Made by a program: the position numbers and the translations under genes. The notes beneath the pieces were generated by a model. It saw only the letters and a program-made list of their open reading frames with translations. It did not search any database and had not been told where the DNA came from. DNA of 64,000 nucleotides from Deinococcus radiophilus (GTDB lineage Bacteria > Deinococcota > Deinococci > Deinococcales > Deinococcaceae), in assembly GCF_020889625.1 (NCBI RefSeq), contig NZ_CP086380.1, forward strand, positions 329,001 through 393,000, written 5' to 3'. The number at the start of each line of letters is the position of its first letter. The first letter of the stretch is position 1. This document shows positions 16,368 to 24,518 of this stretch, one piece after another.

Positions 16368-17075
16368 GTGAGTTTTTTTCTGCCAGCGCGGCCCTGGAAT
16401 AGAGAGCCGCAGACGCCGGAGCGCTGGCTGGAGCTGGCCACCGAGGGGCTGGAGGCTGGGGCGGCCGAACAGGTGCGGGCCGAGTCCCTGGCGCAGTTGG
16501 CCGGGGCGCAGCAAGCGGGCCAGTCGCAGGCCGAAGTGCTGGGTGGCTGGGGTGATCCCAACGCGGCCAATGCTCGGCTGCGGCGCTCTCATCTGCAGGG
16601 CGGTGAGGCGGCGCGGATTCCAGCCGGTTATGCCCGGGGCTGGCCAGGGCTGCGCGCCGCCTACTGCGAGCACCTGTTTTTCACCGTGATGTCGTCCTTG
16701 TTGGTCCTTCTGGCCTTCTGGATGACCCTTCTTCGTGAGCCGGCCCCACGTGCCTTGTGGCTAGGCGTGATCTATGTCCTTATTCTGCTGCTGCCACTGC
16801 TGCGCTGGTACGCCCTGAGTGGCCCGGCGCAGCCGCCTGTTACGCGGGTGTGGCGCTCTTGGCTGACCAAGCCGGAGACCTGGCTGGCGCTGCTGATGGT
16901 GGGGCGGGCGCTGTGGCAGCTGGCCTTTCCTGACGCGGGTGGGCCAAGCGTTCAGTGGTGGCACCTGATCTTTGTCATTTATGTGCTGAGCGAGCTCTGG
17001 CTGGGATTGAAGGCGGCCCGCAAGGTGCAGGCACAGTCAGGCGAACAGGTACAGTCAGGCGTGCCGCACGGCTGA
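16368..17075 (+). CDS. membrane protein with HAAS-like N-terminal domain
   Basis: A 235-residue protein from GTG 16368. Residues about 15-80 (..ERWLELATEGLEAGAAEQVRAESLAQL.. to ..VLGGWGDPNAANARL..) follow the helical HAAS/permease-prefix pattern, including the ..GDP.. turn. Then come about four transmembrane segments (..LFFTVMSSLLVLLAFWMTLL.., ..LWLGVIYVLILLLPLL.., ..WLALLMVGRALWQLAF.., ..WHLIFVIYVLSELWLG..). Longer upstream reading in the same frame overlaps the peroxiredoxin gene and is unlikely to be real. Function unknown; HAAS domains usually accompany sigma-factor or ABC-transporter regulation. Confidence 0.6.
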   Translation: MSFFLPARPWNREPQTPERWLELATEGLEAGAAEQVRAESLAQLAGAQQAGQSQAEVLGGWGDPNAANARLRRSHLQGGEAARIPAGYARGWPGLRAAYCEHLFFTVMSSLLVLLAFWMTLLREPAPRALWLGVIYVLILLLPLLRWYALSGPAQPPVTRVWRSWLTKPETWLALLMVGRALWQLAFPDAGGPSVQWWHLIFVIYVLSELWLGLKAARKVQAQSGEQVQSGVPHG

Positions 17076-17242
17076 AGTGGCGCGGCATACGGGTTCCGCT
17101 TAATTCCGACACAATCTATAGAGCACTGCCTGCGTCTCCGTATCGCGGAGGTCCGTATTTTTTCTTACCCTGCTTCCCAGCTGTACCAGTCCTGTTGCCC
17201 TTGGCTGAATCGTTGCTTTTTACGATCCATTCGGAATCCGCG

Positions 17243-17560
17243 TCACTCTACCCGTCCGGTGCGGCTGAACACCTCCCAGATTTCCAGCTGGTTGCGGCCC
17301 GTCACCGTGCCTTCAGGCAGGGTGTGGCCACCCTTATGACCTTCCCGGAAATCCGGCGAAGCGCGCCAAGCTTCGAACGCGTCCCGGCTCTCCCAATAGG
17401 TCAGCACGGTGTAGGGCTGGTCTGGGGCGGTGGGCCGCAGCAGGTGGGTGGCGACGAAGCCAGGCTGCCGCTCGACCTGGCCCGGACGGTCAAGAAAACG
17501 CTGCTCAAAGGCCTGGGCGTGCTCCGGATTCACGGGGATGCGGTTGGCGACGGCAATCAT
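17243..17560 (-). CDS. antibiotic biosynthesis monooxygenase (ABM) domain protein
   Basis: This 105-residue dimeric alpha-beta-barrel type protein begins MIAVANRIPVNPEHAQAFEQRF. The pattern ..QPGFVATHLLRP..YTVLTYWESRDAFEAWRASPDF.. is that of ABM/HmoA-like proteins, which include heme-degrading monooxygenases and quinone oxidases. No catalytic residue is diagnostic. It lies 10 nt downstream of the OYE-type reductase in the same direction, so the two are probably co-transcribed and may act on a common aromatic or quinone substrate. Confidence 0.75.
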   Translation of the reverse strand: MIAVANRIPVNPEHAQAFEQRFLDRPGQVERQPGFVATHLLRPTAPDQPYTVLTYWESRDAFEAWRASPDFREGHKGGHTLPEGTVTGRNQLEIWEVFSRTGRVE

Positions 17561-17569
17561 ACGCCCATG

Positions 17570-18787
17570 CTAGATCAGAGCGCGGCGTCTGCGGAAGACG
17601 GCGGCCAGGCCCGTCTCGGCGGACATGCGGGCCAGCGCCGGCAGGGGAGCCTCGCCCGCCCGAACCTGCTCGCCGCGTGCGAGGCGGCGCATGGCATCCT
17701 CGTACCAGGCGATTTCAAGGTAGCCGCTGCCGTCCAGCAGGCCCAGCCCGGTTTTCAGTGGCCTGACCTCGCTGCAGACCTCCTCACCCCGCAGCAACCG
17801 GGCGCTGAAGTGCGGATCAGTTACCAGTGGACGGCCCAGCCCCACCACGTCGGCGGCGCCTGTAGCCAGTGCCCCGCGCACCGTATCCGAGTCCCGAAAG
17901 CCCCCAGTCACGCACACCGGCACGCCCGCCACCGCCCGCGCCCACCGTGAGAAATCCGCAAAAAAGCCGCCGCGCTCCCTTTCATTCACCATCATCATCG
18001 GTTTTTCGTAGGTTCCGCCGGAAATCTCGATCAGGTCACAGCCACGCTCGCCCAGCGCCTGCACCACGCTTAGGCTGTCATCTTCGCTGAAGCCACCCCG
18101 CACGAAGTCCGACGAGTTCAGCTTGACGCTGACCGGGAAACGCGGCCCCACTGCTGCCCGAACCGCGTCAAAGGTTTCGAGCAAGAAGCGCATCCGTCCA
18201 GCCAGCGTGCCCCCGTATTCGTCCTGGCGCACATTGTGGCGCGGTGACAGAAACTGCGAGATCAGGTAGCCGTGTGCCCCGTGCAGCTGCACCCCACCAA
18301 AGCCAGCCCGCTGCGCCAGCCGCGCCGAGTGGGCGAATCGGGCGCTCAGTTCATGGATTTCGGATACCGTCAATTCCCGTGGTGTGGCAAAGGCCCGCTC
18401 CATCCCTTTCCCGAACGGCACGGCGCTGGGGGCCACCGTCTGTGCATTCAGCCCACGCGGAGCTTGCTTGCCAGGGTGGTTCAACTGCATCCACAGCGCT
18501 GCACCCTCACGGCTGCCCTGCATGGCCCAACCGTGAAACTCAGCCAGGTGTTGCTCATCCTCCAAGACCACGTTGCCGGGTTCACCCAGGGCGTGAGCGT
18601 CCACCATCACGTTGCCGGTCAGCAAGATGCCTGTCCCGCCCTGTGCCCAGCGTGCGTACAGGGCACTTAGTTCCGGGCGCGGAGCATGGTCACGGGTGCC
18701 CAATGCCTCGCTCATGGCACCTTTGAGCAGGCGGTTCTTGACGGTGACGCCACAGGGCAGCGTCAGGGGATCGGCCGGATGGATCAT
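17570..18787 (-). CDS. NADH:flavin oxidoreductase, Old Yellow Enzyme family
   Basis: This 405-residue FMN-dependent TIM-barrel enzyme starts at ATG 18787 (MIHPADPLTLPCGVTVKNRLLKGAM). Supporting motifs are ..WMQLNHPGKQAP.., ..FGGVQLHGAHGYLISQFLSP.., ..DEYGGTLAGRMRFLLE.. and ..CVTGGF..ADVVGLGRPLV... It reduces activated C=C bonds in the cytosol. The longer frame from 18835 is rejected: a TACACT -10 box at 18795-18800 lies 7 nt before ATG 18787, so the mRNA is probably leaderless. It is followed by the ABM-domain gene. Confidence 0.88.
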   Translation of the reverse strand: MIHPADPLTLPCGVTVKNRLLKGAMSEALGTRDHAPRPELSALYARWAQGGTGILLTGNVMVDAHALGEPGNVVLEDEQHLAEFHGWAMQGSREGAALWMQLNHPGKQAPRGLNAQTVAPSAVPFGKGMERAFATPRELTVSEIHELSARFAHSARLAQRAGFGGVQLHGAHGYLISQFLSPRHNVRQDEYGGTLAGRMRFLLETFDAVRAAVGPRFPVSVKLNSSDFVRGGFSEDDSLSVVQALGERGCDLIEISGGTYEKPMMMVNERERGGFFADFSRWARAVAGVPVCVTGGFRDSDTVRGALATGAADVVGLGRPLVTDPHFSARLLRGEEVCSEVRPLKTGLGLLDGSGYLEIAWYEDAMRRLARGEQVRAGEAPLPALARMSAETGLAAVFRRRRALI

Positions 18788-18794
18788 GCCGGGC

Positions 18795-18800
18795 AGTGTA
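18795..18800 (-). promoter_or_regulatory. -10 box of OYE-type gene
   Basis: TACACT on the minus strand, 7 nt before the ATG, fits a leaderless TANNNT promoter. No convincing -35 lies at 17-18 nt. Confidence 0.45.
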
Positions 18801-19081
18801 GCGGTCAACAGTGCAGCAGACGAGAAGCTAGCCACTTTCTGCGCCTGAAAGCTCCTGACCTGAAGGCCGCCTTATAGACAGCTTTACCAGGGCTTGAGGC
18901 AGCCGCCATAAAGGGGTTTATCCACAACCAGACTCATTGCTGCGGCCTAAGGTGGAGTCAGAAATGACCTTGCCCCGATCCCGCCCCTCACTCCTGCTTC
19001 CGAGGAACCATGACCACTTATATTGACCGTACCCGGCCAACTTATTGTCCCCCACCCACGCCCGATTTCGTGCAATTGGCG

Positions 19082-19090
19082 CAGCAGGCG
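19082..19090. repeat. 9-bp target duplication of IS4 element
   Basis: CAGCAGGCG at 19082-19090 is repeated at 20299-20307 immediately outside the element ends. Collapsing one copy restores the host gene frame. Confidence 0.85.
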
Positions 19091-20298
19091 CTCAGTAGGT
19101 GACAACTTCAGTTTCACATTGTCCTAGACGGCAAAAACCAACAGTCGGCCCCATCAAGCTTGATGGGGCCGACTGTTCACGGTTTCCTGAGAGTGTGAAA
19201 ACAACAGAATCCGCCGCCCAGCAGGCTACCGTACTGACCCGCCACTTCAAAGCACACGCGAGTCACCTCCGCATTGACACCCTTCAGCGGCTGATCGATG
19301 TGCTTCTGGCGATGATTGCCGCGAGGAGCATCAATCATCACGACCTGAGTCCTCACATGCCCGGTATCAGCACGCCGCAAGCCAAGAAAAGAAGGGCGGA
19401 CCGAACCTTCCGGGATGAGCAGCTGGACATGGACTTTTTCATCGCTCTGCTCGTCGTCCATCTTCCACCGGGGAAGGTGTTGCTGAGTCTGGACCGCACC
19501 AACTGGGAGCATGGGGAAACGCCCATCAATTTTCTGGTGCTTGGAGCCGTGGTTCATGGCTTCACCCTGCCCCCTGATTTGGGTTCCTCTTGATGAGTCT
19601 GGGAACAGCCATACCTATGCCCGTATGTGGCTGGTATTGAAGCTCCTCCGCGTCTTGCCAGCGAAACGCTGGCAAGGCCTGGTGGCTGACCGTGAGTTCA
19701 TCGGTGCGGAGTGGTTCCGTTTTCTCCGTCGTCAAGGCATCAAGCGGGCGATCCGCATTCGGCACAGCGACATGCTGGACGACACGAATGGGAAGGAATG
19801 GTTTAAGCACGTCCAGCACGGTCATTTCCATGAAATCGACGAAAAGGTGTTCGTGTTTGGCGAACTCATGCGGGTGGTCGCGACGAGGTCATCCACAGGT
19901 GACCTCGTCATCATTGCCACAGATTTCAGCGCTCGGAAGACCTGGAAGCTGTACAAGCAGCGCTGGTCAATCGAGTGCACCTTCAGCAGCTTCAAGATGC
20001 GAGGCTTCGACCTGGAGCGGACTGGGATGACGGAAAGGAGCCGTCTACAGCGGCTCTTTGGCCTGGTGACACTGGCCTGGGTGTTCTGCTTGCGCCTGGG
20101 GGGTCTGGCTGGGCCAGACCCAGCCCATCCCCGTTCTCAAGCATGGTCGTAGAGCGGTCAGTCTGGTGCGGCACGGTGCTCAGCATCTCGTGGATGCCTT
20201 ACGGTGGAAACCCAAACAGTTCATGGCTGTCCTAGACCTGTTGACCCAGCCCTTTTGCCCACCAGGAGCGCCTTTAGACGAAGTTGTCACCTACTGAG
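19091..20298 (+). mobile_element. IS4-family insertion sequence in gntA-like gene
   Basis: The element is 1,208 bp with perfect 19-bp terminal inverted repeats (CTCAGTAGGTGACAACTTC at 19091-19109 and its complement at 20280-20298) and a 9-bp target duplication. It carries one plus-strand transposase gene whose frame is broken twice. Its ends differ from those of the IS4 element at 3075-4240, so they are different IS4 subtypes, although both transposases share the ..LVADREFIG.. core. Confidence 0.88.
19099..20297 (+). pseudogene. IS4-family transposase with two frameshifts
   Basis: The first segment (to about 19570) includes D in ..VLLSLDRTNWEHG... The frame then shifts at a C5 run (19570-19574), and the second segment contains ..GLVADREFIGAEWFRF.. 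and ..KQRWSIECTFSSFKMRGFDLE.. with the catalytic Glu. A second shift at a G6 run (20098-20103) leads to the tail ..TQPIPVLKHGRRAVSLVRHG.. and a TGA inside the right repeat. Deleting one C and one G restores a full transposase. As sequenced, the element cannot transpose on its own. Confidence 0.8.
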
Positions 20299-20966
20299 CA
20301 GCAGGCGTTCCGTGAAAAAATCCAAGCTCCCGATTTTCCCTGTGTAGCCGCCAAGGCATCGGTCAACACCGCTGTCTACCGTCTGAAAACCTATCCTGCA
20401 CTGGCGACCCTGGACAGCACCCTGGCGCTGGCCCGTGACCTGCGGGCTTTCCAAGCCGAGCAGCCAGGCATGGATTCGGACTTCACCAGCTTCGTGGCTG
20501 TCTTCGAAACCCCCGGTGAAGTGGACGAACTGACCTTCGAGCGGCTGGTCTGGGAACAGCTGCACGCGCTTTCGCGGCTGGACGACGCGCCTTATAGCCG
20601 CGAGGTCAGCCCCGATACCACCTCGCCAGATTTCGGGTATTCCTTTGGCGGGCAGGCTTTTTTTCTGGTGGGGTTGCACCCAGGGGCTTCACGCCTGGCC
20701 CGGCGGTTTCCCTACGCCATGTTGGTGTTCAACTCGCACCACCAGTTCCGTACCCTCAAGGCGGACGGTCGCTGGACCCGCTTTCAGGAAACCATCCGCG
20801 CCCGTGACGTCAAACTGCAGGGCAACATTAATCCCAACCTGGCCGACTACGGAACGGCCCCCGAAGCCCGGCAGTATTCTGGCCGTGCCGTGGAACCCGG
20901 CTGGCAGGCTCCCTTTGGGCACTGTCCACTGGGCTTCGGCGCCCAGCCAACCCAGGAGGCCGACAA

Positions 20967-21608
20967 ATGACACACCCTGATCAGACCGAGCGCGTACACC
21001 GCATCCCGCCTCAGAGTGGCAGCGGATTCTCCCTGCAAAAAGGCGATGTGCTGGTGGTGATTGATCCCCAGGGCGAGCAGGTGTCCGACCTGATGGCCTT
21101 CGCGGCTGACAACAAAGAAGAATGGCTCTCGTCGGGCCGCACCTTCGATTACAACGAAACCATCTATCTGACCACCGGGCATGTGCTGTACTCCAACCGC
21201 TCGCGCCCCATGTTTACCCTGCTGCGTGACGATGTGGGCCGTCACGATTTCCTGCTGACCCCTTGTTCCACCGAAACCTTTGAGATCTTGTATCCGCCCG
21301 GCACCGCCGAGGGACATCCCAGCTGCTTTTCTAATCTGGTGCAGGCCTTTGAACCGTTTGGCATTCAGCCTGACCAGATTCCGACCACGCTGAATATTTT
21401 TATGAACGTCCTGGTGGATCAACAGGGCCGGGTGAACATCGGCCCGCCTATTTCGCAGGCGGGGCAGCGCCTAGAACTGCGTGCCGAGATGGACCTGATC
21501 GTGGGCCTGACCGCCTGCTCAGCGGAGGGCAGCAACAACGGCACCTTTAAGCCGATCGACTATGTTGTGATTCCAGCGGCTGAGGCGGCTCACAGGAGCG
21601 AGAATTAA
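20967..21608 (+). CDS. DUF1989 / urea carboxylase-associated family protein
   Basis: This 213-residue protein begins MTHPDQTERVHRIPPQSG. The features ..VVIDPQGEQVSDLMAFAADN.., ..LLTPCSTETF.. and ..GHPSCFSNLVQAFEPFGI..LNIFMNV.. match DUF1989, a cupin-like family often found with urea carboxylase or amino-acid N-oxidation genes. It overlaps the GntA-like gene by 4 nt (ATGA), so it depended on that gene for translation. The IS4 insertion upstream probably reduces its expression. Enzymatic activity unknown. Confidence 0.82.
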   Translation: MTHPDQTERVHRIPPQSGSGFSLQKGDVLVVIDPQGEQVSDLMAFAADNKEEWLSSGRTFDYNETIYLTTGHVLYSNRSRPMFTLLRDDVGRHDFLLTPCSTETFEILYPPGTAEGHPSCFSNLVQAFEPFGIQPDQIPTTLNIFMNVLVDQQGRVNIGPPISQAGQRLELRAEMDLIVGLTACSAEGSNNGTFKPIDYVVIPAAEAAHRSEN

Positions 21609-21660
21609 GGAGCGGACCCGCAAGCTGGCAGAGTTTAGCCTCTCTCTCCCTAGATGAATA

Positions 21661-21684
21661 AATCCCGCCGACAAGGGCGGGATT
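21661..21684. terminator. hairpin between DUF1989 gene and tRNA-Met
   Basis: AATCCCGCC (21661-21669) and GGCGGGATT (21676-21684) form a 9-bp stem with a 6-nt loop. On the minus strand it is followed by TATTCAT, ending the tRNA-Met transcript, and it may also stop plus-strand reading from the DUF1989 gene. Confidence 0.65.
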
Positions 21685-21687
21685 CTA

Positions 21688-21764
21688 TGGTGGCGACAGA
21701 GAGACTTGAACTCTCGACCTCACGATTATGAGTCGTGCGCTCTAACCAGCTGAGCTACGTCGCC
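21688..21764 (-). tRNA. tRNA-Met (CAT), elongator type
   Basis: A 77-nt tRNA gene on the minus strand starts GGCGACGTAGCTCAG and ends with encoded CCA. The 7-bp acceptor stem (one G-U), D arm, anticodon stem-loop with CTCATAA, and T arm with GTTCAA are all present. The G1-C72 pair argues against an initiator tRNA. An Ile2 tRNA with modified CAU cannot be fully excluded. Confidence 0.93.
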
Positions 21765-21881
21765 CTAAGGCCGATATAGAGTAGCGTGTAAGCAAGAGGG
21801 ATGCAAGGGGTCTTGCTGAGGTTGATGGAGTACCTGACCGTGAAGATGCTGGTCTCTCCGTGCTTGTTTCTGGGGCAGCTG

Positions 21882-22870
21882 CTACTGGGCCACCAGAACC
21901 TGAGGCGTTCCGGCCTCATCATGCAGCGCGACCCGGTTGCGTCCAGCCCGTTTGGCGGCGTACAGCGCCCCGTCAGCAGCTTGTACCAGCTCACTGCCGG
22001 TCACACCGTGCAAGCTGGCCGCCCCCAGACTGATGGTGACCTGGCCCAGTGGATGGGCCTGATGAGGCAAGCTGAGGTCCAGCACAGCGCGGCGTAGGCG
22101 TTCAGCCACCATCTGAGTCCCAGCCAGCCCAGTGTCGGGCAGCAGCAGGGCGAACTCTTCGCCGCCGTAGCGGGTCAGCATGTCACCGGAGCGGCGCAGC
22201 GCTCCCTGTAGTGCCTGCGCCACCTCGCGTAGACAGACGTCGCCGGCAGGGTGGCCATAGTGGTCGTTGTAGGCCTTGAAATGGTCAATGTCGATCATGA
22301 TCAGGCCGAGTGGACGGCCTGGGCAGCCAACGGCGCACTGTGACGGCGCAGCAGCACCTCAAATGAGCGCCGATTGGCTACTCCGGTCAGTGAATCGGTC
22401 ATGGACAGATGTTCTAACTCATCGCGGGCCTGTTGCAGGTCGCGGGTCAGGCGCAGCAGTTCGCGCTCGCGGGCCTTGCGCTCATTCGTCGCACGGGCCA
22501 GCCGTTGCAGGTTGCGGACGCGGGCCGCCAGCACGACTGGCAGCGACGGCTTGGTCAGATAATCGTTGGCCCCAGCCGCAAAGACCCGCTCCAGCTCGTT
22601 TTCTTCTTCCAGACTGGTCACGATGATCACCGGCAGGTCCGAGAGGTGCGGAAACCCACGCAGCTCCTGCAAAAAGGCTAGACCATCCGTTTGCGGCATC
22701 ACCAGGTCCAGGAGCAGCACTTCAACCAGGGTTTCGCCGTCGCCAAAGCCCAGCAGTTCACGGGCTTCCCACAGCTGCTCAGGGGCGTGGACGGTGCCCA
22801 GCCCAGCCGCTTCCAGTTGCCGGGTCAATTGCCAGCGCACCACGGCGCTGTCATCTACGATGAGAATCAA
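21882..22870 (-). pseudogene. response regulator-diguanylate cyclase (PleD-like), frameshifted
   Basis: The first segment (22870-22301) begins at TTG with GGAG upstream and encodes a receiver domain: MILIVDDSAV, phospho-acceptor D55 in ..LLLDLVMPQTDG.., and ..YLTKP... A coiled-coil linker and the start of a GGDEF domain (..DSLTGVANRRSFEVLL..) follow. The second segment (to 21882) continues with ..MIDIDHFKAYND.. and RYGGEEF, with an RSGD inhibitory site five residues before. The frames differ by one base near 22316-22330. Intact, it would make c-di-GMP on phosphorylation. A sequencing error is possible because both halves are well preserved. Confidence 0.8.
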
Positions 22871-22971
22871 GCGCTTTCTCCAGAATTGGTGGGAAATGAG
22901 GCAGACGGGGCCCGTTCATGTCACCATTGTCGGCATACCGCCTGACGGATCTCTTGCTAGAAGAAATAATG

Positions 22972-23000
22972 AAAAAGGACGCTGTCAGCGACAACGTCCT
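22972..23000 (-). terminator. terminator of tRNA-Ala
   Basis: On the minus strand AGGACG and CGTCCT form a stem (arms 22976-22981 and 22995-23000) followed by TTTTTC. It lies directly 3' of the tRNA-Ala gene. Confidence 0.65.
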
Positions 23001-23003
23001 CTT

Positions 23004-23080
<77 letters not shown>

Positions 23081-23137
23081 AAAGGCTCAGATAGATTACA
23101 GTCAGTCCCCCGCCTTGTCAACACCCCAAGGCCAGCT

Positions 23138-23890
23138 TCAGGATTTGGCGGCTGTGGCGCTGGCCTCGGCACTTTTGGCGCGACTCGTTTTGGCTTTGGC
23201 AGGTGCAGCGGGCTGCTGGCTTTGCTGGGCAGCCAGGGTCACGTACCCATCAATCAGGTGAATGATGACTGGATTGTGCGTATGGACCCCGTGCGCCTCA
23301 ATATCGGCGTCTTCGGGGACAAAGTGGGCGATCACAGCCGCCTCGGCGTCACGGGTCAGCAAAAAGGCGTGTTGCCCGGCGGCGGCGATGGGCGGCAGGT
23401 CCACCAGATCGGCGCGGGTCAGCGCCACGCCACGGGGACACAGGGCTTCCAGGCGGTCCGCCAATACGGGCACACCGGCCATATAGACCTGCCGGGTAGC
23501 GTTCAGAATCAGGTCTTCGCACAGTGAGCGCAGCGCCGCTTCGCCGTTGAGGTGGTACACCGCTTCGGGGGCAGGGTCGGGGGTCAGGCGCGAGAGGTCG
23601 CGGTCCAGCGCCTCCAAACGGTCACTGAAAGACCGGCGCGAACGGGTCAGGTATTCCCGCGCACTCAGCGGCGCGTATTCCAGCGGGCTCTGGCCCACCT
23701 TGCTGGCCAGGCCGCGCCCCTCTAGGCGCTCCAGCGTCTCGTAGATTTTGGGCCGGGGAATGCCAGCCTGACGGGCGACCCGCGCCGGCACCGAACGCCC
23801 CAGCGCCAGCAGGGCGGTGTAGGCCCGCGCCTCGTACTCGGTCAGGCCCAGGGCTTGCAAATGAATCACAGCGCTCACAGCGCTCAGCAT
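23138..23890 (-). CDS. TrmB-family transcriptional regulator
   Basis: This 250-residue protein has an N-terminal winged helix (about 8-75, ..LTEYEARAYTALLALG..PARVARQAGIPRPKIYETLERLEGRGL..) as in TrmB regulators, a coiled-coil linker (..SFSDRLEALDRDLSRL..) and an effector domain (..ALRSLCEDLILNATRQVYMAG..). The Ala/Lys-rich C-terminal tail (about 225-250) is atypical. TrmB proteins mostly control sugar uptake or metabolism. The neighbouring genes give no clear target. Confidence 0.8.
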   Translation of the reverse strand: MLSAVSAVIHLQALGLTEYEARAYTALLALGRSVPARVARQAGIPRPKIYETLERLEGRGLASKVGQSPLEYAPLSAREYLTRSRRSFSDRLEALDRDLSRLTPDPAPEAVYHLNGEAALRSLCEDLILNATRQVYMAGVPVLADRLEALCPRGVALTRADLVDLPPIAAAGQHAFLLTRDAEAAVIAHFVPEDADIEAHGVHTHNPVIIHLIDGYVTLAAQQSQQPAAPAKAKTSRAKSAEASATAAKS

Positions 23891-23940
23891 AGGTCATGGC
23901 CCGACCTAAAAAAAGAGTAAAGGCTGGTTCGCAGCAGAAC

Positions 23941-24477
23941 TCAGCGCAGTTTCTTGCGCTCCTGCACTGCCAGCTGGTCTACACGCTCGTTCTCGTCGTG
24001 TCCGGCGTGGCCCTTGACCCACACGAAGGTCAGCTCGTGGACACGGGCTTGCTCAATCAGGGCTTCCCAGAGGTCTTGGTTCTTGACCGGCTCTTTGCTG
24101 GCCGTCTTCCAGCCGTTCCGCATCCAGCCGGTAATCCAGCCGTCGGTAAAGGCTTTACGCAGATACTGACTATCGGTCACCACGCGCACCTGGCAGGGCC
24201 GCTTGAGGGTCCGCAGGCCTTCCAGCAAGCCGCGCAGTTCCATACGGTTGTTGGTGGTGCCTGCTTCGTGGCCGCTGAGGACCAGCTCGTGTTCGCCGTA
24301 GCGCAAGATGGTGGCCCAGCCGCCGTGACCCTTGGTGGTGTCACACGCCCCGTCGCTAAAGAGTGTGACCTGCTGACCGCTGACTGGGGTTTCGGGCTGA
24401 ATGACGGCCCGCAGTGGCAGCCGGTCACGGGCGGCGCTGGCGCTGCGCTGGGCGGAGGTGCGGGGAGGAGGCGTCAC
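23941..24477 (-). CDS. rnhA: ribonuclease HI
   Basis: This 178-residue enzyme degrades RNA in RNA-DNA hybrids. The catalytic pattern is ..VTLFSDGACDTTKGHGGWATIL.. (first Asp), ..TTNNRMELRGLLEGL.. (Glu), ..VVTDSQYLRKAF.. (Asp) and ..WVKGHAGHDENERVDQLA.. (His/Asp), with a basic handle region (..GWITGWMRNGWKT..). GTG 24477 is chosen as start because a TTGACT-N18-TACAGT promoter ends 9 nt upstream. The longer frame to 24600 would overlap this promoter and the divergent gene. An Arg/Ala-rich N-terminal stretch of about 30 residues precedes the domain. Confidence 0.9.
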   Translation of the reverse strand: MTPPPRTSAQRSASAARDRLPLRAVIQPETPVSGQQVTLFSDGACDTTKGHGGWATILRYGEHELVLSGHEAGTTNNRMELRGLLEGLRTLKRPCQVRVVTDSQYLRKAFTDGWITGWMRNGWKTASKEPVKNQDLWEALIEQARVHELTFVWVKGHAGHDENERVDQLAVQERKKLR

Positions 24478-24486
24478 AGTCTGGGA

Positions 24487-24516
24487 ACTGTAGTGAGGTG
24501 GGCCGCGTAAAGTCAA
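24487..24516 (-). promoter_or_regulatory. rnhA promoter
   Basis: On the minus strand, -35 TTGACT (24511-24516), an 18-nt spacer and -10 TACAGT (24487-24492) are near consensus and decide the rnhA start. It overlaps the plus-strand TAAAGT box (24508-24513) of the divergent DUF4870 gene, so the two promoters may compete. Confidence 0.65.
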
Positions 24517-24518
24517 GC

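Larger units (their letters stand above)
19010..20970 (+). pseudogene. YqcI/YcgG (GntA-like) protein gene split by IS4
   Basis: The 5' part starts at ATG 19010 with GAGG upstream and encodes MTTYIDRTRPTYCPPPTPDF.. to the insertion at 19090. The 3' part resumes at 20308 and encodes ..FREKIQAPDFPCVAAKAS.. to 20970. Removing 19091-20298 and one CAGCAGGCG copy joins them in frame, giving a protein of about 250 residues. Family motifs include ..FNSHHQFRTLK.. and ..CPLGFG... Members are proposed heme-dependent N-oxygenases, named after guanitoxin GntA. The TTG-start remnant beginning in the IS end (20284) lacks 26 native residues. It overlaps the DUF1989 gene by 4 nt. Confidence 0.82.

Noticed and set aside
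20284..20970. Intact GntA-like gene starting at TTG 20284
   Set aside because: The first codons come from the IS end; the native start and first 26-27 codons are upstream of the insertion at 19010-19090.
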